A stretch of 64,000 nucleotides of DNA. Origin: a bacterium. Lineage in GTDB: Bacteria > Planctomycetota > UBA1135 > UBA2386. The stretch lies in contig JAUILN010000003.1 of assembly GCA_030432695.1 (NCBI GenBank), positions 496,001 to 560,000 of the forward strand, in the 5' to 3' direction. Positions 1-8,712 of the stretch are shown piece after piece (position 1 is the first letter of the stretch; each line of letters starts with the position of its first letter). The notes under the pieces were generated by a model. It did no database searches, was not told the DNA's origin, and saw only the letters and a program-made list of their open reading frames with translations. The position numbers were made by a program, and so were the translations under genes.

Positions 1-1302
1 GAGTTCGAAGCCGCCGTCCTTGCGGAGTCCGGTCGAGGTCGCGGAGTCGATCCACGTCGCGGGCGGCGACTCCATCACGGACAGATCGAGGGCATGGATC
101 CAGCCACCGCGGATCGAGCTCGCTGGCAGAGGCTCGCCGAGCGCATCGACCACACGACCGTGCACGCGGATCGCGCGATGGAGCGTCACGTCCAACTCCG
201 TCCGGCCCGGCGGCAGGTCGATCCAGCGGAACCAGGGTGCGAAGCCCTCGGCCGCGACTTGGATTTGGCTGCGTCCGGGGGGAAGGCACTCGACCGCCGC
301 TCGTCCGGCCGCGTCGGTCGAGTGCTTCCCGATTGCCGAGGACAACCTGGCACCCTCGAGTGGCTCACCGGTCCGGCCGTCTCGAACGGTCGCGATCAGC
401 TGTGCATGCAGTCCGGCGAGGCGATCCCGGGGAACGGTGAAATCGAGTCGGTCGGCGCCGGCAGGCAAGAGCGCGGTCGCCAGGACTTCGCTGCCGAAGC
501 ACAGCGCAGCGTGGAGCGGGAGTTCACGCTGGACTTCGAGGACTCCCAACGCGGTGGGGTCTTCGGAGTACTCCTTGCTGCAACCAACGTTCTCCTGCCG
601 GTCGGCATGGAGGCTCACATTGCGCGTTCCGAACGGTCGTGTGGACAGGTGGGGGAGCACGTGCCAGTCGAGCCGATTCGCGCGGAAGGTCTCGGCAAGG
701 ATGCCGAGGGCTTCGGGGTCCAGGGCGAACGGCTCCCCGTCGTCGAAACGTGCGTAGACCACGACCTGCGCGGCGGTCTGGAGCTGCAGGTCGCAACGCA
801 CGCCCGGTGCAGTGCCGTCGAGCGCGATCGACGTCGTCGCAGGCAGGTGCCCGCTGGCGTTCGCGGTGACGGTGTAGGTGCCCCGTTCGAGCTGGGTGAT
901 CGCGTAGCCCTCGGCATCGTGCTGGTGACCGGTTGCGGCGGTCGTCGTGTCGATGCGCTGAACCTCGACGTCGGCGCCGACCACCGGCACGCCGCGCGCG
1001 TCGGAGACGATGCCGTAGATCAGCAGCCCGAGGATCTCGTCGTGGTGGTCGGGGTGCAGCGTGCGGGAACGAGCCGCAGCGGGATCGACGGTTTCACTCG
1101 CGGGCCAGGTCGTGCTGTCGACCCGCGGTGCGGAGGGGGCCATCGGCAGGACGGCGCCAGATGCGAGGCGTTCGTCTGGCGCGGTCGCGACCCGGAGCGT
1201 GGCCAGGAACCCGCAGGCCAAGAGCGCGACTGCCTGTCCGATCACCAGGGTGACGAGCAGGGTGCGTCCCATGCTCGCATGCGCGGGGGCTCCGTCACTC
1301 AT
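1..1302 (-). CDS. Signal-anchor protein with carboxypeptidase-regulatory-like domains (paralogue 1, 3' end outside window)
   Basis: The minus strand reads open from ATG at 1302 to the window edge, giving 434 visible codons. The start is supported by a 4-bp ATGA overlap with the upstream gene ending at 1299. Residues 12-38 form one hydrophobic signal-anchor segment. A low-complexity linker follows, then a beta-sandwich repeat opening with LGLLIYGIVSDARG, which is typical of carboxypeptidase-regulatory-like or SpaA-type domains. A second such domain begins near residue 290 (VRDGRTGEPLEGA). It is the last of six related genes in a minus-strand run. It is probably an envelope-anchored protein facing the periplasm or outside. 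No catalytic motif is visible and the function is unknown. The C-terminal module shared by the other copies lies outside the window. Confidence 0.75.
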   Translation of the reverse strand, partial: MSDGAPAHASMGRTLLVTLVIGQAVALLACGFLATLRVATAPDERLASGAVLPMAPSAPRVDSTTWPASETVDPAAARSRTLHPDHHDEILGLLIYGIVSDARGVPVVGADVEVQRIDTTTAATGHQHDAEGYAITQLERGTYTVTANASGHLPATTSIALDGTAPGVRCDLQLQTAAQVVVYARFDDGEPFALDPEALGILAETFRANRLDWHVLPHLSTRPFGTRNVSLHADRQENVGCSKEYSEDPTALGVLEVQRELPLHAALCFGSEVLATALLPAGADRLDFTVPRDRLAGLHAQLIATVRDGRTGEPLEGARLSSAIGKHSTDAAGRAAVECLPPGRSQIQVAAEGFAPWFRWIDLPPGRTELDVTLHRAIRVHGRVVDALGEPLPASSIRGGWIHALDLSVMESPPATWIDSATSTGLRKDGGFEL

Positions 1303-2954
1303 GGCAGGATCACGGGTGAGGTCCCGGTGTAGGGGATGCGGATCGCTTCGGCGCCGAGGAGGTCGCCGGCGCGCCACGTCTCGAGCGTCCATGCGCCCAT
1401 GGGTATCGGGATCCGGTCGCTCACCCCGTACTCGGGCCACCAGCAGACCGCTCGACCGTCGGCGCCGCGGAGGATCAAGCGCCGGGCTCCCGGCTTCACC
1501 ACCTGAAGCATCTCGATCGGCTGGAGTCGCAGCTCGAGGTCGTCGATCGAGTGCTCGCTCGGGTCGACGATGCGTGACACGGAGCCGCCCGGGTGTTCGT
1601 CGGAAGGCCAACGGAAGGCCCACACCATGTAGGGGCGAGCCGAGGCGCCGAATTCGAAGTGGCCGTCGCCATCCGGCTCCGACCAGCCCTCTTGCCGGAG
1701 GCCCTGCGCGCGCGCTTCGAGCAGATCGAGCGCGACGCTCTTCAGCTGTGCGTAGGCGGGGGCGCCCTGTGCATCGAGCAGTCTGCCGGAGATCGTCCGC
1801 CGGGCATGCAGCGCGATGCGAACCGTCTCGGCGCTGCCCGCGGCGAACTCCCCCGACACGCTGCCGCCTCCCAGATCGTCGTGAGAGGCCCACAGGCTCA
1901 GGGCCCGGCGTGGCTGCGGCGCAAGCTGCACGCGGCCGGTCGCGTCGGTCCGCAGTTCCGGGTGCTCGGACGGGCGCCCGTCGTACGGCCAGTAGCCGAC
2001 GGAGGCCCCGCTGACCATCCGGCCCGACGATCCCTCGACGACCTCGATCGTGGGAGCCATGACCGCCTCGCGGAGGCTCGCGCGGGGTAGCCGAAGCAGG
2101 AGCGACTCGTCGTCGGTCGTCCAGGTCAATGTCGCGAGCGCGCGGTCGCCGACGACGACCGAGACGAACAGCGGCAAGTCGTCTTGCGCTGCGATCCTGC
2201 CCCAGGCCGGAGCGAGCTGCTCGTCCGGCTCGAACCGGCCGCGCTGGCCGAGCCCGAGGGTCTCATGATGAAGTCTTCGGCCCGGCTCTGCGGTCGAGAC
2301 GAGCACCCGGGGCCAGCGTTGCCAGGCCTCGTCGGCTTCGGGCAGACCGAGGTCGGAGTGGTCAGGCACGTAGGCCTCGCCGAGCCCGTCGAGGATGGTG
2401 AGCGTGGCGGTGGGCACCTTCGCCAGCGTGAACTCGACGTGTCGCCGCGCCTCTCCTGTCTCGAACTCGAGCTCTCGTTCTTCGCTGACGTGGCCCTCCG
2501 CACTGGCCTGCACCTTCCAACGACCTGGTCGGAGACCCACGACCGCGAACCCCGCGTCACCTCCCTGGCGCGCCCAGCGGATCGCGTTCCAGTCGACGTC
2601 CTCGGCGACGGGGGCGACCCGGACCTGCGCTCCTGGGAGCGGCTCTCCGGTCGTCCGGCGCACCACGCCGGTGAGGATGATGCCGACCGGGCCGTCGGGA
2701 TCGAGAGTCGGTCTGGTGGCGGATCGGACGTCCGTGTCGAGCGGCATTCCGTAGACCGGAGCCGGCGTCGGTGTGGATCGGCTCGCCGTCCTCTGCGCGG
2801 CAGCGGCGGGGGCCCGGTCTTCCATGGGCCCTCGCTGCGCGAACCCGTCCGGGGCCATGGCCGGCCCGTTGGTGAGCGACCACACGCCCCAGGCGAGAAG
2901 CAGCGCCTGCAGCACGGCGATCCCGAACAGGGTCGATGTCGAGAGTCGTCTCAT
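1299..2954 (-). CDS. Signal-anchor protein with carboxypeptidase-regulatory-like domains (paralogue 2)
   Basis: The product is 551 aa. I chose the start MRRLSTST at 2954 because the frame upstream of it overlaps the DUF4375 gene and looks like shadow coding. Residues 7-28 form a hydrophobic anchor. The shared core DPVGIILTGVVRR starts near residue 80, followed by regulatory-like beta-sandwich segments. A C-terminal module (ARRLILRGADGRAV to MGAWTLETW) recurs in all the complete paralogues. The stop overlaps the next gene's start by 4 bp (ATGA), which suggests translational coupling. It is probably a surface or periplasmic structural protein. No enzyme motif is seen. Confidence 0.75.
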   Translation of the reverse strand: MRRLSTSTLFGIAVLQALLLAWGVWSLTNGPAMAPDGFAQRGPMEDRAPAAAAQRTASRSTPTPAPVYGMPLDTDVRSATRPTLDPDGPVGIILTGVVRRTTGEPLPGAQVRVAPVAEDVDWNAIRWARQGGDAGFAVVGLRPGRWKVQASAEGHVSEERELEFETGEARRHVEFTLAKVPTATLTILDGLGEAYVPDHSDLGLPEADEAWQRWPRVLVSTAEPGRRLHHETLGLGQRGRFEPDEQLAPAWGRIAAQDDLPLFVSVVVGDRALATLTWTTDDESLLLRLPRASLREAVMAPTIEVVEGSSGRMVSGASVGYWPYDGRPSEHPELRTDATGRVQLAPQPRRALSLWASHDDLGGGSVSGEFAAGSAETVRIALHARRTISGRLLDAQGAPAYAQLKSVALDLLEARAQGLRQEGWSEPDGDGHFEFGASARPYMVWAFRWPSDEHPGGSVSRIVDPSEHSIDDLELRLQPIEMLQVVKPGARRLILRGADGRAVCWWPEYGVSDRIPIPMGAWTLETWRAGDLLGAEAIRIPYTGTSPVILP

Positions 2955-2974
2955 CTCGTCGCGGCGCGCCGGGC

Positions 2975-3571
2975 TCAGGACGTGCCGAAGCGCTCCTCCC
3001 ATCCCGCGTGCCAGGGCCGGACCGTCCGAAGATGCTCCAGCTCCTGTCGATGCGCCCGGATCCACATGGTCGCGCGCGGCTCGACCTCGTCGAAGTCTTG
3101 CCACAACGCGCGGTCGAGCTGATCGAACTCGTCGCGCACCGGCTCGATGCGCGCGAGGCGTTCGTCGACGTCGTCCGGCACCGGCTGTCCGTCGCGCCGG
3201 AGCAGCGCGTAGAACGCCTCCATGGCGGTCGCGGCGTCGTGCAGATCGCATCTGCGGAACGTGCCGACGATGCCGGGCTCGGAGACGGCCGGTGCGAGGT
3301 CGGCCTCGAGCCAGTACTGGAGCCCGCCGTTCCCGAAGATGCCGCTGAAGCGGCACGCCCACACGACGGTGGACTCCGCCTCGGTCAGCCGCGGCAGGTC
3401 CCGCGTGGGTTGCCAGCGCGGTCCCTCGATGCGCGCGACCAGGTCGCTGAGGAGGTCTTCCTCACGTTCGGTCACGGGATCGAAAGCCTGGCCGTCGCGG
3501 AACAGCGCGTCGAAGCGCGTGCCGGCGTCGGGGGAGCGGTCGTGGCGAGGTCGACGGAACGGCCAGATCAT
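2975..3571 (-). CDS. DMP19/DUF4375-like protein
   Basis: The product is 198 aa. The core FSGIFGNGGLQYWLEADL, followed by a helical stretch with AATAMEAFYALL, matches the DUF4375/DMP19-like family pattern of an N-G-G plus aromatic motif followed by acidic helices. The protein is strongly acidic. Some family members are DNA mimics and others are uncharacterised, so no function is claimed. I preferred the start MIWPFRR at 3571. The frame stays open upstream into the palindrome at 3581-3611, but a start inside a repeat is less likely. The stop lies 20 bp before paralogue 2, so the two may be co-transcribed. Confidence 0.65.
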   Translation of the reverse strand: MIWPFRRPRHDRSPDAGTRFDALFRDGQAFDPVTEREEDLLSDLVARIEGPRWQPTRDLPRLTEAESTVVWACRFSGIFGNGGLQYWLEADLAPAVSEPGIVGTFRRCDLHDAATAMEAFYALLRRDGQPVPDDVDERLARIEPVRDEFDQLDRALWQDFDEVEPRATMWIRAHRQELEHLRTVRPWHAGWEERFGTS

Positions 3572-3580
3572 CGGGTGACG

Positions 3581-3611
3581 TTTACAACCGGTGCCTGGCA
3601 CCGGTTGTAAA
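3581..3611. repeat. Palindromic repeat P1 (GGTGCC-T-GGCACC core)
   Basis: Two perfect 15-bp inverted arms (3581-3595 and 3597-3611) flank one central base. The core GGTGCC-N-GGCACC is shared with the palindromes at 8668 and 11988, but the outer arms differ (TTTACAACC here, TCGTAGTT there). It lies between the DUF4375 gene and paralogue 3. Such intergenic palindromes resemble REP-type elements. It could also act as a bidirectional terminator, but the repeated core favours a dispersed repeat family. Confidence 0.75.
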
Positions 3612-3619
3612 AGTTCGTC

Positions 3620-5269
3620 TCAGCGGCCTGTCACCGTAGCGCGACCGCGCGTGAGGAGTTGGTCGAGAACGAGATCGACGCGGTCGATGCGGCCGTGCCG
3701 GTCCCAGGTCTCGAGGAGATAGCTGCCCAGTGGCGCCTCGAGTCCGGTGATGGACTCGATCCTGCCCCAAGTCACCACGTTCCCGGCGCGGTCGCGGAGC
3801 AGGAAGTCGATCGGCTCGAGCGCGTGGGTCTGCAGCGGCAGGTAGGCGGCTTCGGCGAGCTGCAGTGTCGCTTCCTTCGCACCAGGGAGGATCTCGACCA
3901 GAGCGTAGAGGTGCGTGCGCGGTGGCTGCAGGGCGCTCGCGCGGACCACCACCGGACCGTTCGCGAGTTCGAGTTCGGCGATGCCGTCTGCGTCGGTCGT
4001 GGACTCGCTGTGGATCCGCGTCCAACGCGGCGGAGGGACTTCGGTGAGGTAGCGGCTGGGCACGGCCATCAGCCGCGCGCGTATCGGGGCGCCTTCGGGA
4101 TCGAGGACCGTGACGCGCACGCGACGGCTGGGGAGCAGAGCGACGTCGAGGGTCGTGGGGGAGTCGGGATCGATCGTCACGAACTCCTCCCAGGCAGCGA
4201 ATCCCTCGGCGGACACCGACACGCGCGGGTCGGCGTCGAGCATCGTGGGGAACGACGCTTCGCCCGCCTCGGAAGTCACGGCCGACTGGCGCCAACCGAG
4301 CTGGACCTCCGCGCCGCCGATCGGTCGTCCGGTGCCCTGGTCGGAGACGCGCACCGTCACCGGATGCCGAACCTGCGAGTCGAGGTCGCCTGGCAGGCGC
4401 AGCCGGACGATCTCGACGCCGGCGGTCAGCGGGGCTGAGTCGACGATGCGGTCGCGAAGCAGCAGGACGACCTGGCACGGCAGGTCGCCATGCCACTCGA
4501 TGCGTCCGTAGCAATCGGGTGGGCCGAGGTCGGGGCGCCAGGACGCTTCGCCGACGTAGCGGGTCCGCACGACACGGAGTCGACGGTCGGCGGGCAGCTC
4601 GCGGAGTGCCGTGATACGGATCAGGTGCCTTGCGACGTCGCGTACCGGAAGGTCGAGTCCGAGGGATGCGGCGTCGGGGACCACCGGTCGTCCCTGCGCA
4701 TCGAGGAGCTGGACGAAGACCTTGGTGGTTGGTGTCAGCCCGTAGTCGCGCCGTACGAACCGCTCGTCGCCGGTCCATGCGAGAGGTTCGACGACCGGGC
4801 GGTGGCCTTCCGCGGACACGCGGATCTCGTAGTCGCCGGGCGCCAGACCTCGCGCCGTGTAACCACGGCGATCGCGCTGTTCGCCTCGCGCTGCGACCGC
4901 GCCCGACAGGTCGTAGATCGTGACACCGGCTTCCTCCTGCAAGGGCTCGCCGTCCGCACCCCGGATCGTGCCATGGACGACCAGTCCGAGCGCATCGGCC
5001 GAGGGCGATCCGTCGGCCGTCGGTTCGACCGCGGGTGTCGCCTGCGCCGCGGTGGCTTGCGCGTCCCGTGCCGTCACCGCGCCGCCGGCTCGCGTGGAAC
5101 CCCAGGTCTGGCGCTCTCCCGCCGTTCCTCCGGCAGGTAGCTGCAAGGGGTCGACCTCCGCGGTGAAGAAGCGCACGCCGAGCCAGCCGAGCAACACCAC
5201 GGCCTGGAGGAGCACGACGATCCGCAGCACGGTCGACGCGCTGCCCGAGTCCCGCGTCGGTCGACTCAT
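3620..5269 (-). CDS. Signal-anchor protein with carboxypeptidase-regulatory-like domains (paralogue 3)
   Basis: The product is 549 aa. Residues 13-35 are a hydrophobic anchor (VLRIVVLLQAVVLLGWLG). The shared core ALGLVVHGTIRGADGEPL follows near residue 90, then regulatory-like domains near 170-330 (VSDQGTGRPIGGAEVQL) and 380-450. The C-terminal module FLLRDRAGNVVTWGRI ends in a GSYLLETW-type motif. The start ATG overlaps the stop of paralogue 4 by 4 bp. The stop lies 9 bp from palindrome P1. The domain order matches the other copies, which indicates duplication of a two-gene unit. The function is unknown. Confidence 0.75.
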   Translation of the reverse strand: MSRPTRDSGSASTVLRIVVLLQAVVLLGWLGVRFFTAEVDPLQLPAGGTAGERQTWGSTRAGGAVTARDAQATAAQATPAVEPTADGSPSADALGLVVHGTIRGADGEPLQEEAGVTIYDLSGAVAARGEQRDRRGYTARGLAPGDYEIRVSAEGHRPVVEPLAWTGDERFVRRDYGLTPTTKVFVQLLDAQGRPVVPDAASLGLDLPVRDVARHLIRITALRELPADRRLRVVRTRYVGEASWRPDLGPPDCYGRIEWHGDLPCQVVLLLRDRIVDSAPLTAGVEIVRLRLPGDLDSQVRHPVTVRVSDQGTGRPIGGAEVQLGWRQSAVTSEAGEASFPTMLDADPRVSVSAEGFAAWEEFVTIDPDSPTTLDVALLPSRRVRVTVLDPEGAPIRARLMAVPSRYLTEVPPPRWTRIHSESTTDADGIAELELANGPVVVRASALQPPRTHLYALVEILPGAKEATLQLAEAAYLPLQTHALEPIDFLLRDRAGNVVTWGRIESITGLEAPLGSYLLETWDRHGRIDRVDLVLDQLLTRGRATVTGR

Positions 5270-6888
5270 CGGAGTTCGACCTGCTCCCAGGGTTGCAACG
5301 GCAGCGTGATCTGCCGGCGTTCGATCGGGCCGACCGACGACCAGCTCTCCAACGTCCAGGTGCCCGCGGGACCGTAGAGATCCTCTCCTGGCATCGATCC
5401 CACCGTTGCCCAGTTCACTGGAGTGCCGTCGTCGTCCCGCAGCACGACGTAGCGCGGGCCGGGCGCGCGGAGTCGGACCAGAGTCGCCGGCGTGAAGCGC
5501 AGGGTCAGGTCGGAGACGTCGCCTGCCGCCGTGTCCACCACGGCGGTTGCCGAGCCGTCCTCCCAGCGCCGCGCCAGGATCAGGTAGCGCCCGGTGCCGC
5601 AGGTCAACTCGAAGCGGCCCTGCTCGGTCCCCACGCCGCCGCTGCTGTACTGGTCGAGGAAGCTGGGCGGGATCCCGTCGCGCTCCAACGGCACCGCGCT
5701 GACGAATACGAACTGGCTGTTCCCATCCGGGGCGAGCACCCGGCCCGCGACGCGACGAGCCGGGCCGAGAGCGATCCGAAGCACGGGCGTGTCCTGACCC
5801 GGCGCGAGTTCGGGGGCGCCTTGGAACGGTCCGTAGCCGTCGGCGCGGACCGAGAGCAGCGCGCGTCGCGGTCGCTGTCCGGTGAACGTCGCTCGACCGA
5901 GGGCATCGGTCGTCGCTTCGAACCGATCGACTCCATTCGATTGCGGCTTCTGGTCGACCTGGGCCAGGACGAGCTTCGCGTCGGGGATGGCCTGACCGGT
6001 GGTGCTGTCGCTCACGCGGACCTGGAGTTCCGCGAGGCAGTCCTGCAGCGCAGCGTGCGACAGAGGGATGCGAAGGTCCCTCTCGGGCTCGGTCCAGGAG
6101 ACCTGGGCGACCACGTGTTCGCCGCAGACCACGCCGACGTGCAGCGGCAGATCGGTTCGCGGCCGGAGGCGGGCGAAGGCTTCACTGTCGGCCTCGGGAG
6201 TCAGCCAGGTCGCGAGCTCGTTCCAGTAGGACTGCATCGGGATCCGCGGAGGGAGTGGTTCGCGTTGGATTTCGAGGGTCAGGGCGAACGACTCGTCGGG
6301 GATCCAGGCGCGGTCGGTCTCGTCGACCAAGACCACGTCGATTTCGTCGGGCATCGCGTGGAGGACCAGATCGAGGTGCGTGCGCGCGGGCTCCGCGGTG
6401 AGCTGGATCCGGCGGACGAGATCGGACGCGCCCTTCGCCCTGGCGGTCACGTCCCATTCCCCGGGCCAGAGACCGAGGGCCGCGAAGCGCGCTGTGGCGT
6501 CGGCGTCGGCAGGGAAGGCGTCGAGCGGGGCGTCGTCGAACAGGGTGCCCGGCGGTGGTGCGGAGCGCGCCTCGAAGTAGACGTGGGCGCCGGGGAGCGG
6601 ATTGCCGTCGGAGTCGCGCACGAATCCGGTGACGATCAGGCCGAGGGGGCTGTCGGCCGCGAAGGTGCGCTGTTGCGTAGCCAGAGTGACGCGGTCGTGT
6701 GACGCAGGGGCCGCCGACGGAGCGGGCGTCGACGCGAGCGACGTGACAGGGCGTTGATCCTCGTCATCCGGCGCCCGGCCTGCGAGACCGTCCGCGGGCG
6801 TCCGCTCGCCAATTGGCGTGCAGAGCGACAGCGCGATCAGCGCCGCGGTCTGCGCCGCAGCGAGTGCCAGCCACGTGGTCGACCTCAT
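5266..6888 (-). CDS. Signal-anchor protein with carboxypeptidase-regulatory-like domains (paralogue 4)
   Basis: The product is 540 aa. The N-terminus MRSTTWLALAAAQTAALIAL is a signal-anchor with little charge. The common core LGLIVTGFVRDSDGNPLPGA lies near residue 85. Later beta-sandwich segments carry VSDSTTGQAIPDAKLVL. The C-terminal module has YVVLRDDDGTPVNW followed by GTWTLESW. It is the upstream partner of paralogue 3 (ATGA overlap) and lies 62 bp downstream of the FG-GAP gene. An extracytoplasmic location is likely. No catalytic residues are recognised. Confidence 0.75.
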   Translation of the reverse strand: MRSTTWLALAAAQTAALIALSLCTPIGERTPADGLAGRAPDDEDQRPVTSLASTPAPSAAPASHDRVTLATQQRTFAADSPLGLIVTGFVRDSDGNPLPGAHVYFEARSAPPPGTLFDDAPLDAFPADADATARFAALGLWPGEWDVTARAKGASDLVRRIQLTAEPARTHLDLVLHAMPDEIDVVLVDETDRAWIPDESFALTLEIQREPLPPRIPMQSYWNELATWLTPEADSEAFARLRPRTDLPLHVGVVCGEHVVAQVSWTEPERDLRIPLSHAALQDCLAELQVRVSDSTTGQAIPDAKLVLAQVDQKPQSNGVDRFEATTDALGRATFTGQRPRRALLSVRADGYGPFQGAPELAPGQDTPVLRIALGPARRVAGRVLAPDGNSQFVFVSAVPLERDGIPPSFLDQYSSGGVGTEQGRFELTCGTGRYLILARRWEDGSATAVVDTAAGDVSDLTLRFTPATLVRLRAPGPRYVVLRDDDGTPVNWATVGSMPGEDLYGPAGTWTLESWSSVGPIERRQITLPLQPWEQVELR

Positions 6889-6950
6889 TTCCTTCCGCTT
6901 CCGTTCCAGGCCCCCTACCGGAAGAACCTGGAGCGGGCAGCGACCTCAGA

Positions 6951-8567
6951 CTAGCCGCGCCCCAGGCGAACGCGCAGCCCGTTCGAGGTGATCATCCCGA
7001 GCGCGTTGGCGAACGGGTCGGAGATCAGTGCCTGGCCGAACAGGCGCACACCGGCGAGGCTCGGGTCGTTCGGGACCGTGAAAGCCACCGCTGCAGATCC
7101 GCTCATCGAGGTGGTGAGCGGCAGCACCTGCACGGGTGCGACGTGGCCGATGCAGCCGGGCATGCCGAAGGGGTCGAGCGGGACCAGGGCCCGGTCGAAG
7201 CCGAGCAGGAGTGAGCCGCTGGACCCGAACGGTGCCGCGCGGAGCTGGAACTCGAAGGTGCCGTCGACGACGGTGCGGCCGGCGGTCTCGAGGGCCGGGC
7301 GGCGCGCGAGGTGGTCGTTGCAGCCGCGGCCGATGACGCGGACCGATCCGGCGTCGGCGCTGAACAGATTGCGGAACGCGGTGAGGCGGCCGCCTCTCGG
7401 GCCGACCTCCGAGGCTCGAGGAGTGCCGACCACCACATCGACGCGGCCGTCGGCGTCGAAGTCTCCTACGTCGAAGGCCGAACCGAAGCGCTCGTTGTCG
7501 AAGTGGCCGGAGAGGGTCGCCAGGGTGCGGCCGGTGGGCGTGCCGTCGTAGCTCTTGACGAGCACGGAGCCGGATTCGGTGAAGCTGGCGGGCGCGCCGA
7601 TCAAGATCTCCGAGCGTCCGTCGCCGTTGGCGTCGGCTGCGCGGACCAGGAACCCGAGTCGGGCGCCGGCCGCGCCTTCGATGCGCATCAGCTCGTTGCG
7701 GGTCAGGTTCTCGTAGACGAAGACCGCGCTGTGGTCGCCGGAGGATTCCGAGCCTCCCGCGCCGACGATCACGTCGAGGCGCCCGTCGCCGTCCACGTCG
7801 GCGCTCGCGACCGAGATCCCGAACTCCGAGAAGCCGCTGACCAGATCGAGGAGGTGGATGCGGCTCCGCTGGCGTCCGGAGTGGATTTCGATCCGGTCGC
7901 GATACATCGCGGCCACCTCGGTGAAGCCGTCGCCGTCGAGGTCGCCGAGTCCGGCGGTGCCGATCAGGTCCTGCACGCGGCCATCGCGGTAGAGCAGTCC
8001 GCCGGTGCGACCCGAGTAGACGAAGATCTCGGGCAGCCGCGAGACGGTCGAACTCACGACGACGTCGTCGAACCCGTCGTTGTCGAAGTCGCCCGCGCCG
8101 TCGACGTACTCCGCGAAGCGCACCACGCCGTCCGGTGCGGGCAGGGTGTGGATGCGGATCCCGGTCCGGCCGGAGATCACCAGCGCGTAACCGTGGCCGC
8201 CCACGGCTCGGAACTGTGGCGCGCCGACCACGAAGTCGCCCCGGCCGTCGCCATCCACGTCGCCCGCGGCAGCCATGCTCCAGCCGAGGACGTCGCCGTC
8301 GGGTGCCTCGATCGAGAACAGCGATCGGCCGGTCAGGCCCGAGATCGCGCGGATCGTGTCGAAGTGGAAGTGGCCGTAGACGATGTCGTCGCGGCCGTCC
8401 CCGTCGAGGTCGCCCGGCACGCAGACCGAGTGGCCGAGGCCGATGGAGTCGCCGGCGCGGATCGAGAAGCCTTCCTGGTAGGACTGGCCGGGGAGTGCGG
8501 CGGACAACAGGGCTGCAGTGGCGCATGCCGCGACGCAGGCGCGGCGGATGAATCGATCGGGGCTCAT
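6951..8567 (-). CDS. Secreted FG-GAP repeat (integrin-alpha-like beta-propeller) protein
   Basis: The product is 538 aa. The start MSPDRFIRRACVAACATAAL at 8567 gives a normal signal peptide ending near LPGQ. The frame extends upstream into palindrome P2, but that stretch has no signal-peptide logic. The body contains repeated calcium-binding-like motifs such as DLDGDGRDDIV, DVDGDGRGDFV, DFDNDGFDDVV, DVDGDGRLDVI and DANGDGRSEIL. These are the hallmark of FG-GAP beta-propeller blades, with about seven visible. The last 130 residues form a separate beta-rich tail ending NGLRVRLGRG. It probably has an extracellular adhesion or structural role. It interrupts the paralogue array. Confidence 0.85.
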   Translation of the reverse strand: MSPDRFIRRACVAACATAALLSAALPGQSYQEGFSIRAGDSIGLGHSVCVPGDLDGDGRDDIVYGHFHFDTIRAISGLTGRSLFSIEAPDGDVLGWSMAAAGDVDGDGRGDFVVGAPQFRAVGGHGYALVISGRTGIRIHTLPAPDGVVRFAEYVDGAGDFDNDGFDDVVVSSTVSRLPEIFVYSGRTGGLLYRDGRVQDLIGTAGLGDLDGDGFTEVAAMYRDRIEIHSGRQRSRIHLLDLVSGFSEFGISVASADVDGDGRLDVIVGAGGSESSGDHSAVFVYENLTRNELMRIEGAAGARLGFLVRAADANGDGRSEILIGAPASFTESGSVLVKSYDGTPTGRTLATLSGHFDNERFGSAFDVGDFDADGRVDVVVGTPRASEVGPRGGRLTAFRNLFSADAGSVRVIGRGCNDHLARRPALETAGRTVVDGTFEFQLRAAPFGSSGSLLLGFDRALVPLDPFGMPGCIGHVAPVQVLPLTTSMSGSAAVAFTVPNDPSLAGVRLFGQALISDPFANALGMITSNGLRVRLGRG

Positions 8568-8667
8568 CGTGGAATCTCTCTCTGGGGTTCTCGCGCGGGC
8601 CGTGTGCCCGTGCTCGATCCCCAGGGCGAGATCGGTCGTTGCCGACTGCCATCGACGTTCCCGGTTT

Positions 8668-8702
8668 CTGTCGTAGTTGGTGCCTGGCACCGACTACGAC
8701 AG
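8668..8702. repeat. Palindromic repeat P2 (GGTGCC-T-GGCACC core)
   Basis: Two 17-bp arms (8668-8684 and 8686-8702) surround one base, with a single T/C mismatch that still allows a G-T pair. The outer arms (CTGTCGTAGT) match palindrome P3. It sits between the FG-GAP gene start and the stop of paralogue 5. The same core occurs in P1. It is a likely REP-like dispersed element, with possible secondary use as a terminator for the upstream paralogue pair. Confidence 0.75.
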
Positions 8703-8712
8703 ACTCTGTTGG

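Noticed and set aside
94..1332. Long plus-strand frames over paralogue genes
   Set aside because: Arg/Gly/Pro-rich shadow translation typical of the opposite strand of GC-rich genes; the minus frame has the anchor and domain motifs.
3571..3601. Start codons inside the palindromes (peptides MPGTGCK..., MPGTNYDR...)
   Set aside because: Open frames extend into palindromes P1-P3, but these starts come from the repeats and lack signal-peptide or family support.
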